From positions 4,038,252-4,102,251 of the forward strand of contig NC_067207.1 in assembly GCF_026262505.1 (NCBI RefSeq): 64,000 nt of DNA, in the 5' to 3' direction. Of this stretch, positions 19,201 to 28,791 are shown in pieces. Position numbers and translations under genes: made by a program. How positions within the stretch are numbered: position 1 is the first letter of the stretch; each line of letters opens with the position of its first letter. The notes beneath the pieces were generated by a model that did not search any database, was not told where the DNA came from, and worked only from the letters and a program-made list of their open reading frames with translations. This DNA comes from Trichomonas vaginalis G3 (taxonomy: Eukaryota > Parabasalia > Trichomonadida > Trichomonadidae).

Positions 19201-22200
19201 CAGTATTCTAAGTCGAAAATTTTCAATTCCAGAATTGCACAAATTATTTTTCGACTTCAACCAACGAATTCTGACGAATTACAGGATTTATTGATTAACT
19301 TGTGTTTGTTTGGAGGCGTAAACATCTCCATGGTCTTGCATTACATTAACTTCGACAAGAAAACAGCTGACAAACTTAAAAAAGTCGAAGAAATGTTGCA
19401 AAACAAAAAGAATTGGTCTGTAAAAGAAACGAAAATCGTTAAAGACTTGGAAATGAAATGCAAAGAAGATTACTACAAAAATTTGATAAATTCAACTCCC
19501 AAAAAAGACGTTTTGTTAACTGTCAAACCGCCAATTTATATGAATAATGAAAAGTGGTTAACTGATGTTAGTTTTCTTGTTTTACAAAATTCTCCAAGTG
19601 AAACAATAAGAAATTGCTTTTCTTTGATTTCGTCTTCAAACAAAATCATAAGGAAATACTTCCCTGTCGCTTTCATCGTTTATTGGTTGTCTTCTTCTCT
19701 TGAAGAGAAAAATTATTTCTCAGAAATTTTACAAAAAGTGACAATTTACAACGATGAAACCATTTTTAATTTGATAACTTTGTTGGAGTTCGTAGGTAAT
19801 CCTTTGAAGATCAATAACTTGTCGGAGATAACTTCAAGCAATCTTCCTTTGAGCCGCTATTATCTATTAAAAGAAATTAAAAGAAATCCGTTAAAAATTG
19901 AATATTTGACAAAATTATTCAATTTGGATATCAAAATGTCACTTTTTGAGTCAGCCAAGATTCTTGGTTTGAATTTGGTTGATAAATACAAAGTGAAAGA
20001 TGAAGGAATGATATACGAGAAACTCAATTATTGGCAAAAAGCTTTGGATTTCTACCAAAACCAGAAAAGTGAAAAGAAAAATTTCAAAATTTTGTTTTGT
20101 TTGAGTGAATTGGAGAAATATGATGATTTATTGTCAAAAGAAAGTCTTTTGGAGAAGATGCCACCTGATGATCTTGTCAACATAACACTGGCTTTCGCAA
20201 AATGTTACTTTTTATCTCAAAATTATGAAAAAATGAATTTTTATTTGCAAAAAGTGACAAAAAATCAAACCCCAAATTTACTTTTGAACAAAGCAATATT
20301 TTATGCTGAAATTGGAGAGAAGAATGAGAGCCAAAACCTCATTGACAAGTGTTTTTCTGTGTTGGCTCAAACAAATTTTGTAAATGACAAAAGTGAAGTG
20401 ATGGGAAACCTCAAAATTTGTCAGTTTTTGATAGAATTACAAGAAACAATTGAGAACAAAGAGAATCACTTGTTGATTGTCTCAAACAGGATGAAGAACT
20501 TGGAGTTCAATTCGATTTCTATGTTGAAATTTTTCGACATAAGAAATTTATCAATAAAATACCCATCAAACTTGGATTTGATGAAGAAACTCATCAATTC
20601 TATGAGGAAAGATAAAAATTTCATGCTCAGAGAGAAGATAGAAAAAAGAATTTCTGTTTATACGTTACATAATAAACTTGTCAAACCGTTTGTAAAGTCA
20701 CATTGGGAAGAAGGCAACAAAAATGATGTTTTATCACTTCTATCCAAAATTATTGATATAATTGAGACGAAAGATGATGAAAAAAGATTATTTTTATTCA
20801 AGAAAATTTACGAAGAAGAAAAAATTGTCAAAAAATATCAGAACTTGGATCTCTCAATTTTGGACGGTTTTAACGATACAAAATTCAAGAGTGACATGTA
20901 CAAATTATACTCATTTTATATCTTGGGAAATCAGTCCATTGATAACTTGAAATATTCCATTTCTTTGGCACAAAAATCATTTGATTTGAAACCAAATATA
21001 AAAAGTGCCAAAAATTTAATTGTCAATTTCACAAAAATCCTTGATTCTGAACCAAATATTCTCCAAGATCTCATGAAAATGATAAAATATGTCCTCAATA
21101 ATACTAATGATGTGTACGTTAATGTCACGTTTTTCAGATTACTTGATAAATTTTCTGAAATTGAAGAATTTCCATTTGAATGGATAAATAACGTCAAATC
21201 ATCATTTTTCAACTTGTTTTTGACATCGGAAAACAAGATCTTCTTTTCATTACTCAAGAAATATTCTTTGACTCATTTTAATTCGCTTTTATATGATATC
21301 TTGTATTGTTCATTTGAAAAACAAAAAGAAATCAAAGAAATATTGAATGAAAAGAATATTTCGATGTTTACAAAAGCTGTTGAATTTGAAAAAGGATTGA
21401 GAACTGTTTGCAACACTTTTTGTGAACAATTTCTCTACAAAATCCAAGAAAATTGGATTCCAAATGTCATGGAGAAAACAACAGAAATCTTAGTTGAAAT
21501 TCGCGAATTCATTAAATTGATGAAAAGCGAAACAACTAATTTAGACAAAGTTTTCTTGATTGCCTTGGATGATGACATTAAATTGTTCATAGAGAACTTG
21601 AACAAGTTTGTTTCCGATGGTTCATCGAAGCCATCAATAATTTTGGATGCTTTGAAAGAACTCCAGAAACATTTGGAAGAAAAACTCCTCCAAATGGGTC
21701 CAATTCAACTTTCTTCAATTTCTCCTTCACTTTCTGTTTCTGATTTCACTTCACTTCCACTTCCTTCTAATGTTTCTTCTTCTCAGACACCGAGAACAAC
21801 CAATTATGATTATAATTATGATACAATTCACTCGATTAATCATAATGATAATTGTAATTTTGTTTCTAAAATTGATGAAATTGTTTTTGCTGTTCAAGGT
21901 CGAAAATTCTGTAGATTTGTATTTATTCTTACAAATGAAGGAGAAAAGGTTAAGTATTTTGTGCAGCCAAGATCTCAAATGATTGATAGATCTATTTCAT
22001 GCTGCGTGAAATCACTTGCGGAACTCAAGAAACGAACAGAAAAATCTTCTCTTTGTTCTCTTGATTTCACTTCATTTTCAAAAAATGTTGCTTGTTTACT
22101 TTGGCCTGCCAACTTTATTGATATCAAATCATTTATCTCAAACTATAGAAAGACGAGGAACGTGAAACAGAATGTCGAAGAAGAAGTTGTTTTGTCTCAT

Positions 22201-22794
22201 ACTTCAATGAATTTTGATGATTTGACGAGTTTGCAAAGATTAGAAGTTTTTGACACTTCTGTAAGAAACAAAATTTATTCATTTGATTTGAGAGATTCAT
22301 TGTGGTATCTAAGTAAGAATCCACAGCAATGGATTGACACATCAACGAACTTTTCCAAGTGTTTCGCATTCGATAGTTTCTTGACTTATTACTTTGGAAT
22401 TGGAAACAGAAATCCAGACAATATTTTGATCGATCCTCAGACAGGAAGAATTGCTTCTATTGATCTGTACTCAGCTCTTGAAAGACTTGAGAATGATGTT
22501 CCTTTGAGACTGACTCCGATGTTTGAGAATGCTTTGGATGATGTAGAAGTAAATGGACTTTATTCCAACAAAATTCACGAATTAATGAAGACTTTACTTA
22601 CAAACAGCCAAAAAGTTGTTGATTACATCTATGCTTTCGAAGGAGAAATTCCATCGAATATCATCTCTGAAATGAAGAAGAAATCACTTCAAAATCCTGA
22701 AAATAGTGACTTAATTGCAGATGAATTGATTTCTGTATCAAGAAATCCTGCAAATTACACAAAACTTTGCAAATCATGGAACCCACTTTGGTAA
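16291..22794 (+). CDS. TOR-like PIKK with an apparently inactive kinase domain
   Basis: A 2167-residue PI3K-related kinase family protein closest to TOR. The first 1100 or so residues are helical repeats, with a TOR-like start (SVKNIQMASLLTISILFYF, FEVCRAAGKTLRWFAED). A FAT-like region follows. Then comes an FRB-like segment ending IQLSSISPSLSV (about 1808), the kinase fold (about 1865-2110) and a FATC end (NYTKLCKSWNPLW, as TOR's CPFW). TOR is about 2500 residues in other species. Key kinase positions are changed. The ATP-binding Lys is Gln (YFVQPRSQ, about residue 1892). The catalytic GDRHPSN reads GNRNPDN (Asp to Asn near 2039). HIDFG reads SIDLY, keeping only the metal-binding Asp. It is therefore likely a pseudokinase scaffold. 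TRRAP is the known dead PIKK, but the FRB and FATC favour a TOR paralogue. Confidence 0.85.
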   Translation: MSSIGVHSRQLLIINPYDIPRLDDYKFWKTTRRELTRDLEEALVELSENDLKKVFNEWMGALNLKLQSSVKNIQMASLLTISILFYFRKMAEDISIYFKRIENLLESDDFEVCRAAGKTLRWFAEDYEDNQVFLQETLELANGWLKSNNRSEKLFNAFEIIYEVGRFQPSNVLTIFARHFDVIIPCVSSPLPDLRKVATKTIISHLKQISLDVGDSFAGTIYFDCICALKNPKILSIYNFFRIIKNIYKVFPSVVDAAMVVGLAINSLSQPDIATVRCAVSFIKAISQKNPTLLNQSHGDKITAIFQSRIHKPTVEKEIFQLIKIIIQCLPTNIIPHIVLVNSLLIIIDNKQMVQFHQAAYEILEIIILKNPKNTFSIDLFYGKEPNFGLLKVIALFGDDAEKMTPFLIDWFNKGFTIGASNKSILISLTILKYLRKYIPMSDDYLFDEIERYMNITDQEIKLLVADALRSLSCKKAICSLVNMALYDSFKNVRKYSLSLLTTEHVCSHINLVMQLIMDRSAQIRNTGIEILSKASDSSPALIILPLITQLNTLILICIAPQSPKINAKLCSTLSVVAKNFKDKIPSIFPSTIWCCVHLLRDEKDIPKFIENFGQKAMPKSSTLNFLDLNQVYHYDPLNTSTTDLWASNKRSKATSLLIRKRWDEQRDIYLFDTLGELSDYIPPYIMQVIPAFIDVLDPKKSKKVLISCVKNLQKIVVTFLNYGSFRLMFPEVLPRLVNLLMNIHSKDLSEIILRLIGTLGVPNKEDFKLISENVSISSQIEKFSIEFAHQYLLDLILKIFDKPSAVLMSSIVAFAQKETKLVLKHLEKILTLFVESFSVLENVDSIFFQLDTVCYFCGEEIIPYLDLIINLLNENMKNPFCVHICYTLSYKLRSSFNSYAKILYLSALKQIKTKERLLFKQLLKFCVSSILYQNMNQQIFIEKIEERIFNEKLDLRFMSIIYKSFIRLIQYSKSKIFNSRIAQIIFRLQPTNSDELQDLLINLCLFGGVNISMVLHYINFDKKTADKLKKVEEMLQNKKNWSVKETKIVKDLEMKCKEDYYKNLINSTPKKDVLLTVKPPIYMNNEKWLTDVSFLVLQNSPSETIRNCFSLISSSNKIIRKYFPVAFIVYWLSSSLEEKNYFSEILQKVTIYNDETIFNLITLLEFVGNPLKINNLSEITSSNLPLSRYYLLKEIKRNPLKIEYLTKLFNLDIKMSLFESAKILGLNLVDKYKVKDEGMIYEKLNYWQKALDFYQNQKSEKKNFKILFCLSELEKYDDLLSKESLLEKMPPDDLVNITLAFAKCYFLSQNYEKMNFYLQKVTKNQTPNLLLNKAIFYAEIGEKNESQNLIDKCFSVLAQTNFVNDKSEVMGNLKICQFLIELQETIENKENHLLIVSNRMKNLEFNSISMLKFFDIRNLSIKYPSNLDLMKKLINSMRKDKNFMLREKIEKRISVYTLHNKLVKPFVKSHWEEGNKNDVLSLLSKIIDIIETKDDEKRLFLFKKIYEEEKIVKKYQNLDLSILDGFNDTKFKSDMYKLYSFYILGNQSIDNLKYSISLAQKSFDLKPNIKSAKNLIVNFTKILDSEPNILQDLMKMIKYVLNNTNDVYVNVTFFRLLDKFSEIEEFPFEWINNVKSSFFNLFLTSENKIFFSLLKKYSLTHFNSLLYDILYCSFEKQKEIKEILNEKNISMFTKAVEFEKGLRTVCNTFCEQFLYKIQENWIPNVMEKTTEILVEIREFIKLMKSETTNLDKVFLIALDDDIKLFIENLNKFVSDGSSKPSIILDALKELQKHLEEKLLQMGPIQLSSISPSLSVSDFTSLPLPSNVSSSQTPRTTNYDYNYDTIHSINHNDNCNFVSKIDEIVFAVQGRKFCRFVFILTNEGEKVKYFVQPRSQMIDRSISCCVKSLAELKKRTEKSSLCSLDFTSFSKNVACLLWPANFIDIKSFISNYRKTRNVKQNVEEEVVLSHTSMNFDDLTSLQRLEVFDTSVRNKIYSFDLRDSLWYLSKNPQQWIDTSTNFSKCFAFDSFLTYYFGIGNRNPDNILIDPQTGRIASIDLYSALERLENDVPLRLTPMFENALDDVEVNGLYSNKIHELMKTLLTNSQKVVDYIYAFEGEIPSNIISEMKKKSLQNPENSDLIADELISVSRNPANYTKLCKSWNPLW

Positions 22795-23282
22795 TATTTT
22801 TTTTAGAATAAACTATTATTTTGTTTGTATTGTTTGCGTAATTATCAAATCATTTTTTCACTCTCTTATTACAAAACAAATGATTGAAATATAACCAATA
22901 AAAATACATTTGATATCAATAATATATATGCTTTTGATAAAATTCTTGAATGTATTCATTAATACTATTTAACTTCTGGATTGTTTACATCTAATCCTAA
23001 TATTCAAAGATTTACTGCTTGTAATCATGCATAATCTGTTTTATTGAAGCAACAATACAGATATTTGGTTTTGCCATGGTTCATTATAATGATTTATATG
23101 GATTTTTGTAATTGTATTAGAAAATCTATTCCTCAGATCTACGTAATACCAATAGATTTTTATTGTTGATTGACAACAAATTGTTGTTTCTCGTAACAAC
23201 TACAGTCTTTTTTATAAAGAAAAAAAAAGTTATAAAATTTCCTTTTAGATAATTATACATACAAAAAAATAAATATATAAAA
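22795..23282. other. Convergent intergenic, nothing recognised
   Basis: 488 AT-rich bases between the 3' ends of the TOR-like and Tubby-like genes. Nothing recognised. Confidence 0.6.
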
Positions 23283-24449
23283 TCAAAACACTCTTGTCAT
23301 GTAAGAAGTCACTCCAAAGAGGTGGACAGCGGTGATTGGAATGTCTTTATGTGCAATAATTGTTGCCTCATTGTCATTGATTCTTATAAACGTCAAATAC
23401 CTGTCTTTTGTCTCTTCTTCGTACAGAGAAACATTTTTTACACTTTTCTGGTATTTCATGTTTTCGTAGATTCCCAAATCTTGTTTCCATTCGCCGTTTG
23501 GCATCAGTTTCGGAGGAATTGATTTCAAAAATAGTATTTTCTTATCACTTTCCCTCCTTATCTGCATGGAAACTGATCTGCAGCCTCCAACAATTGGAGG
23601 AGAAATAAATTTAATTAATGCGCGGTCTTTTGTAGCTCCTTTCTCACGAAGGAAGAATGTGTTGCTCTTCTTTTCGCATCTGATAACTGCATCATGCTCT
23701 TTATCTGAGATATGACATGAAATTCCTTGAGATACAAAAATTTCACAAGGAATTTCACTCAAAATCTTGGAATGAAGTAATGGATATTCGTGTTTATATA
23801 ATTGAAAGTGAAATCTTTTGCCAGCCATTGTAAATTTCGATATTCTTAGCATTTTATAATGAATCATTTCAATGTCTGAGAAATCTCCGTATTTTTCAAC
23901 TTGTACTGTACTATCTGTGTCTTTCTTTTTATCTGTTGTAGATTTTTCTGGTTTAGATGGTTCAGAAACGACAATTGGAGATAAACATTCTTTTTTATCT
24001 GTAATTTCTGTATCAATAGGTTTATTTGTGCTTTCTATTGCTAAATTATCCTTTGATGTAGATGACTCTTCCATTTCTTGTAAAGAATTCGCAGATTGAA
24101 TTGGAGAAGGCCTATTATATGTTCTTGAACTTAACACTTGTCTTCTTGGAAAGCTAGATGGCGATTTTGGCGATGGAAGTTTCGGCATTTCGATTTGAAA
24201 TTCATGAACATCTGCAGATCTGATTTTATCGTTATTTGGATCATATGGATTAGTTTGAGTATTGATAAATAACTCGTTTTTGCCTACGAATTCTGTTTCA
24301 TCCTGATCTTTTATAATAAATTTTTTATCTTCTTCGTCATCATCGCTATCATCTAGTCGCAATATGTTAGTTTGCGATGAATTCCTTCTTCTAACCTTTC
24401 GATCTGAAATTGGTGATGGATTGACGTGTCTCCGATTCCTTACATCCAT
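23283..24449 (-). CDS. Tubby-like (TULP) C-terminal domain protein
   Basis: A 388-residue protein. Residues 1-190 are low-complexity and charged, probably disordered (DDSDDDEEDKK, PKLPSPKSPSSFPRR). Residues about 195-388 follow the Tubby C-terminal domain pattern: FHFQLYKHEYP, the conserved SVKNVSL (as SVKNFQ in Tubby), then an acidic-strand region, and near the end PITAVHLFGVTSY (as PLCALQAFAIALSSF in Tubby). Tubby domains bind membrane phosphoinositides, and trichomonads encode many such proteins. The C-terminal Tubby hallmark FDSKLACE is absent; this protein ends SYMTRVF. ATG at 24449. Its likely role is as a phosphoinositide-binding adaptor at membranes or cytoskeleton. Confidence 0.75.
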   Translation of the reverse strand: MDVRNRRHVNPSPISDRKVRRRNSSQTNILRLDDSDDDEEDKKFIIKDQDETEFVGKNELFINTQTNPYDPNNDKIRSADVHEFQIEMPKLPSPKSPSSFPRRQVLSSRTYNRPSPIQSANSLQEMEESSTSKDNLAIESTNKPIDTEITDKKECLSPIVVSEPSKPEKSTTDKKKDTDSTVQVEKYGDFSDIEMIHYKMLRISKFTMAGKRFHFQLYKHEYPLLHSKILSEIPCEIFVSQGISCHISDKEHDAVIRCEKKSNTFFLREKGATKDRALIKFISPPIVGGCRSVSMQIRRESDKKILFLKSIPPKLMPNGEWKQDLGIYENMKYQKSVKNVSLYEEETKDRYLTFIRINDNEATIIAHKDIPITAVHLFGVTSYMTRVF

Positions 24450-24588
24450 CTCCGCAACTCAGATTTGAATAATTTTGTTGAGATAGCAATGTTCATTGGA
24501 CATATTATATGGATTCATTGTCGATTGAAAAAGATGATATTTACTCGGGTGTCACCTTTTTAAATATTAAACGTGCACTTTCTGAAAA

Positions 24589-24831
24589 ATGTGTGATGGA
24601 TGCTATACAATGTGGAAATGGAAACCAGAAACAGGCGTGATTGTCAAAGCAAAAGATCTCAAAGAAAACCTTTCCAGTGCAGAACTTAAATTACCTCCAG
24701 AATGGGAAAATGAAATCTCCGCAGAAGCTTTCATTGATAACAATGATACATTAAAGCAAATGGAAGCTTTAGTATCAGGCCTCGTAGAAAATGATGATTG
24801 GATGGAGCCTATTCCTCTTAACATTTACTAG
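24589..24831 (+). CDS. Small hypothetical protein, 80 residues
   Basis: An 80-residue ATG frame (24589) with an in-frame stop just upstream. It starts MCDGCYTMWKWKPETGVIVK and ends in an acidic stretch (LVENDDWMEPIPLNIY). Base composition is more gene-like than the flanks. A TCACCTTT initiator-like site lies about 35 bases upstream (near 24552). It is divergent from the Tubby-like gene with 139 bases between ATGs. No family recognised. It could be a real small protein or a chance frame. Confidence 0.45.
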   Translation: MCDGCYTMWKWKPETGVIVKAKDLKENLSSAELKLPPEWENEISAEAFIDNNDTLKQMEALVSGLVENDDWMEPIPLNIY

Positions 24832-25393
24832 ATTTTGCTGATTCATTACCAAAGACTTCAAGTTATAATTATGATGTTTCAATTAGACTTAATTCGAAAT
24901 GGTTATCAAAAATTGATTAATGTATAATACTAATCGTTCATATTTCATCAGATATTTTGAAGCAACTCAAATGTCGCAAATCTTTACTTGAAACTATATT
25001 AATTTACGTAGATCAGCATTTAACCTAATGAAAAATCTCAATATATTAATTTTACCAAATATTATAACTTTCTGTAAGAATCAGCAATTAACAGTACTCT
25101 TATATTGATGTGTGTTTACTAAATATCATAATGTAAAACTATTTTTTCAAAATTAGAACAAATATATTTGTAAACACTATAAATTATAGCTATCTTAAGA
25201 GTGGTATTGTTTATTTAGTGTTAGGCTATATAATGACTGCTGTTAGATTTCTCTTTTGAAATTTCAGAAGTTTTTTTTTTTAATTTTTGAAGACCCTCAA
25301 TGTTTATTCTCCATATAAATCATATAATTAACCAAAAATTTTAATTGAATTGGTGAGATTTTGGCTGTGTCTCTTTTATCGTTCTTTGGTTTT
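24832..25393. other. Intergenic, nothing recognised
   Basis: About 560 AT-rich bases upstream of NOG2. Apart from the initiator listed separately nothing is recognised. Confidence 0.6.
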
Positions 25394-25400
25394 TCATTCA
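25394..25400 (+). promoter_or_regulatory. Initiator (Inr) of NOG2
   Basis: TCATTCA, matching the trichomonad initiator TCA-Y-W, with the A about ten bases before the ATG at 25406. It supports that ATG over the longer open frame. Confidence 0.65.
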
Positions 25401-25405
25401 TTGAA

Positions 25406-26920
25406 ATGTCAACTTCAGTTAAACCTAGGGCGCCAAATGTCAATGTAAAAGAAAAGAATCGCTATTTCCAGCGCTCTGCTAAAAAAGAAAAGTTGCTGAA
25501 GATGTACAATTCAAGTGGAAAATTATCCCATGAAAAGCCAGATGCCAGAATCGCTCCAGACAGAAAGTGGTTCGGTAACACACGAACAATTACACAGGAA
25601 GAACTCGCACAGTTCCAAAACGCCTACAAAGAAGTTAAAGATGATCCTTTCACAGTCGTTTTACACCGCCGCAGACTTCCTACAACATTAGTTGAAGACT
25701 CCGAAAAGGAACGAAAGGCAAGTTTACTTCAAGCAGAATCATTCGCAAGTACATTCGGAAAGAAAGCACAGCGCCACAAACCACAATTAACAGCATTCGA
25801 CTTGAAATCACTTGTTGCTGAAGCTCATCAGCAGGAAGTCGACTTCCACAGCGTTAAAGTTACAAAACAACAGAAAGAAATTGACGAAATGGACACAGGT
25901 GATGTCGATATGGGCCAAACCAAGCGTGTTATGGGTGAAGTTCTTAAAGTTATCGACTCTTCCGATGTCATCGTTGAAGTTCTCGATGCTCGTGATCCAA
26001 TGGGCACAAGATCAAAGCGTATGGAAGATTTCATGGTCAAAGAAACACCCCACAAGCACCTTGTCTTCCTTATCAACAAGTGCGACCTTGTTCCTAAGTG
26101 GGTTGTTGAGAAAGCTGTTAGAAGATTACTTCGTGAGCGACCAACAATTGCATATCGTGCTTCTACAACACTCTGCTTCGGTCTTGACCAACTTACATCC
26201 CTTCTCAAGCAATTCCAAGTCCTTCATTCAGATCATGCCCATACATGCGTCGGATTCGTCGGATATCCAAACGTCGGCAAGTCTTCTGTCATCAACTCAC
26301 TCAGAAGAGAAGAAGTTTGCCCTGTTGCTCCAATTCCAGGTGAAACAAAGGTTTGGAGGTATATTACACTTACAAAGAAGATCTACTTGATCGACTGCCC
26401 AGGACACGTTTATCCTGATGACATCAATGATGGCGATAGAGTCCTCAGAGGTGTTACAAGAACAGAACGTATCAAAGAGCCAGAACATTACATTGACTAC
26501 TTACTTCAGAAAGTTAGACCACAATACATTCAGCGCACATACAATATCGAGCCATGGTCATCAACAGACGATTTAATCAATAAAGTCGCTATCAGATTCG
26601 GCAGACTTGGCAAGGGAGGTGTTCCTGATACTCATGCCGCTGCCATTCGTATTATTACAGATTTCCAACGCGGAAGAATTCCTTGGTTCGTCGCGGTTAA
26701 TTCTACTGAAAAGAATTTCCTCGCGCCGAAGAAGGCCGCTGTCAAAGTTTCTACTACAGATATCTCCAAGATCCCTCTCGCACTAGATTTCAACGAGGAG
26801 GACCTCAACGGAGAAACCGTCTCCAAGGAAGACGAGGAGAAGGCAAAGCAACTCGATGAGGAGGCTAAAGCTATTATTGGAGAAGAACCTGATATTCCTA
26901 TCCCTGAAAATGATGAATAA
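25406..26920 (+). CDS. NOG2: Nucleolar GTPase NOG2 (Nug2/GNL2), 60S assembly
   Basis: A 504-residue circularly permuted GTPase of the NOG2/GNL2 type, which holds a place on pre-60S particles before nuclear export. Start MSTSVKPRAPNVNVKEKNRY. The N-terminal NGP1NT region includes YNSSGKL and RIAPDRKWFGNTR. The G motifs come in permuted order: LINKCDLVP (G4, about residue 222), then GYPNVGKSSVIN (G1, about 285), PGETK (G2) and IDCPGH (G3, about 329). GGVPDTHAAAIRIITDFQRG RIPW follows the domain as in other NOG2 proteins. The acidic C-terminus is shorter than in yeast. The upstream open codons begin with TTG and are not used; the Inr lies between them and the ATG. Codon use is strongly biased. 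Confidence 0.95.
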   Translation: MSTSVKPRAPNVNVKEKNRYFQRSAKKEKLLKMYNSSGKLSHEKPDARIAPDRKWFGNTRTITQEELAQFQNAYKEVKDDPFTVVLHRRRLPTTLVEDSEKERKASLLQAESFASTFGKKAQRHKPQLTAFDLKSLVAEAHQQEVDFHSVKVTKQQKEIDEMDTGDVDMGQTKRVMGEVLKVIDSSDVIVEVLDARDPMGTRSKRMEDFMVKETPHKHLVFLINKCDLVPKWVVEKAVRRLLRERPTIAYRASTTLCFGLDQLTSLLKQFQVLHSDHAHTCVGFVGYPNVGKSSVINSLRREEVCPVAPIPGETKVWRYITLTKKIYLIDCPGHVYPDDINDGDRVLRGVTRTERIKEPEHYIDYLLQKVRPQYIQRTYNIEPWSSTDDLINKVAIRFGRLGKGGVPDTHAAAIRIITDFQRGRIPWFVAVNSTEKNFLAPKKAAVKVSTTDISKIPLALDFNEEDLNGETVSKEDEEKAKQLDEEAKAIIGEEPDIPIPENDE

Positions 26921-27323
26921 AGTGATTATTATAGAATTATTTATTATTAATTGAAAACTTTTTTACTCAACCAGTCAGAAATGTAAGTTAAACTGATATG
27001 TTTTAGTAATATAATGGGTTTTGGCTAGATTTAATGCAATATAAAAAGTAAATCTTTTGTTTGTAAGGTTGATATCATAAAAATTGGTATTCTCTGATGA
27101 AGACTCTTTCTGGTTTCTCTGATTAATGTATTATCATTGAAATATATGGCATAAAATTTGTAAGTATTGATAATAAACAAGGATAAACATGTTTGTAGCA
27201 TTGTATTGATTGTGTTATGGATGTTGCTTAATGTTAGTTATCTGAACAAATCAATTTTATGGCTTGTTTTGGTGATGATTGATTTTGTGTCTAAAATTTT
27301 CTATCGTCCTTAATTTCTTGAGA
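26921..27323. other. Intergenic, nothing recognised
   Basis: 403 bases between NOG2 and RPF1, AT-rich. Nothing recognised. Confidence 0.6.
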
Positions 27324-28127
27324 ATGAGTGACGACGAACTTGTTGTTGAGAAAGAGGTAGGAATTGCTCAGGCACCAGGTGAAAGCCGTCAGGAAGATCG
27401 CCGTGTTGAAAATGTTACAATTATTCCAGAGCATGATCCAGATTTTCAAGAAGAAGCGATGTTAGATGAATTGGAGCCATTTATATCAGGTGGCAAGCAA
27501 GCAAAGATCAAAGTTACTCTTTCAACATACGAAGAGGAAGAAGGTGCAGTCAAATTTGCACATGCATTAGAACAATTAATTCCTAACTGCGAATATCATC
27601 CAAGAGAAGGAGAACCATTCGATTTAACACGTTCTAGAGCATATGAAGAAGGTTTTACAGATCTTTTAACATTAATTCCACATGAAGATACAGTTTTCTC
27701 AATGATTCACGTTCATCTTCCTAATGGCCCATGCGCACACTGGCGTCTTACAAAGATAAAGCTTCCAGAAGAAATCGGCGGACATCCAAAGAAACTTCCA
27801 ACTTCATATCCAGAAATTATCCTCAAAAGATTTACTACATCCCTTGGAAAGCAATGCGGAAGAATGCTTAGAGCATTGTTCCCTGCTAACCCTCAATTTG
27901 AAGGCAGACGCGTTGTTACTTTCCACCAACAAAGAGATTTTGTTTTCTGCCGTTCATATCAGTATTTATTCGAGAGCGCTGATAAAGTTAAAACTGTCGA
28001 GATTGGTCCGAGATTTACTCTTAGATTGCTTTGGATGCAAGAAGGCCCTTATAATCCTGCATCTGGTCAATATACATTTTATAGAAGAATTAGAAATGAT
28101 ACTACAAGAAGAACCTGGTGGCTCTAA
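27324..28127 (+). CDS. RPF1: Ribosome production factor 1 (RPF1), Brix domain
   Basis: A 267-residue Brix-domain protein matching RPF1, needed for 27S/60S pre-rRNA processing in the nucleolus. Visible family sequence: MIHVHLPNGPCAHWRLTKIK (RPF1 has HLPNGPTAHF), YPEIILKRFTTSLGKQCGRM, LFPANPQFEGRRVVTFHQQR, DFVFCRSYQYLF and IGPRFTLRLLWMQEG, with a C-terminal TRRTWWL that matches the family's SRRKFHL. The ATG at 27324 follows fifteen open but non-coding-looking codons that start with TTG-type leader. The acidic N-terminal 60 residues are typical. The stop overlaps TAAATT. It sits next to NOG2, another 60S assembly factor, on the same strand, but each gene has its own spacer. Confidence 0.93.
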   Translation: MSDDELVVEKEVGIAQAPGESRQEDRRVENVTIIPEHDPDFQEEAMLDELEPFISGGKQAKIKVTLSTYEEEEGAVKFAHALEQLIPNCEYHPREGEPFDLTRSRAYEEGFTDLLTLIPHEDTVFSMIHVHLPNGPCAHWRLTKIKLPEEIGGHPKKLPTSYPEIILKRFTTSLGKQCGRMLRALFPANPQFEGRRVVTFHQQRDFVFCRSYQYLFESADKVKTVEIGPRFTLRLLWMQEGPYNPASGQYTFYRRIRNDTTRRTWWL

Positions 28128-28761
28128 ATTATTAATAAAGAAAATAGATTATTTATTTATATTAAAAATTATATCTTTTTTTAGAATATCTGTAGCTTCA
28201 ATTAACATCAGTAGAGAATGATTAAGCGAATCATTTACGATTTGCATAATCTTTTCTATAATATCGCCAAAAAATTGAAATCAGAGATTCAATTTTGGCA
28301 AATGGATTCTGAATTTACTATAGTTATACTATGGTATCGAAATTATACCATTCTCAACAGGAATTTTCCTTAATTCGAATGAAGATTTTGCCATATAACA
28401 GCTAATAGCTTTGGGTTAATAAGTATTTGATCCTATTTGCTGAGTATTGACTCACAATATCTGAAAATCAATAAAATGTAATATAAATTTAGATATACAA
28501 ATAAAAAAATTGTTATTAAGGCTTGAATTTATACTATTATGTAGTTTTATACTGTGTACAAGTCATTTGTGTTTCAGTAAAACTCCAAATTTTTTTTTGA
28601 AATTCTAATTTTGAGTTAAATTTTTTAGATTTTTTGATTCATTTTTTGAATTTTCCGAAAAATTTGGAATTTTTAGCAGAAAATTAAATAGGCAAAATAA
28701 TAGAATTTTAAGAGCTATATTATATTTATTCATCAAAAAGGGAAAATAGCAAAATATACAA
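28128..28761. other. Intergenic, nothing recognised
   Basis: AT-rich spacer with long A/T runs around 28590-28680 that alternate AATTTT and AAAATT. No gene seen. Confidence 0.6.
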
Positions 28762-28770
28762 TGTCACTTT
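28762..28770 (+). promoter_or_regulatory. Possible initiator of caspase-like gene
   Basis: GTCACTTTT, a TCA-Y-W match 28 bases before the ATG at 28792. The same GTCACTTTT string occurs upstream of the 30454 gene and the coiled-coil gene. Confidence 0.4.
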
Positions 28771-28791
28771 TCTGTAAATACGTTACACAAA

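Noticed and set aside
21751-21982. Short frames on both strands inside the TOR-like gene
   Set aside because: Shadows of a Ser/Thr- and Asn/Asp-rich linker in the large coding frame.
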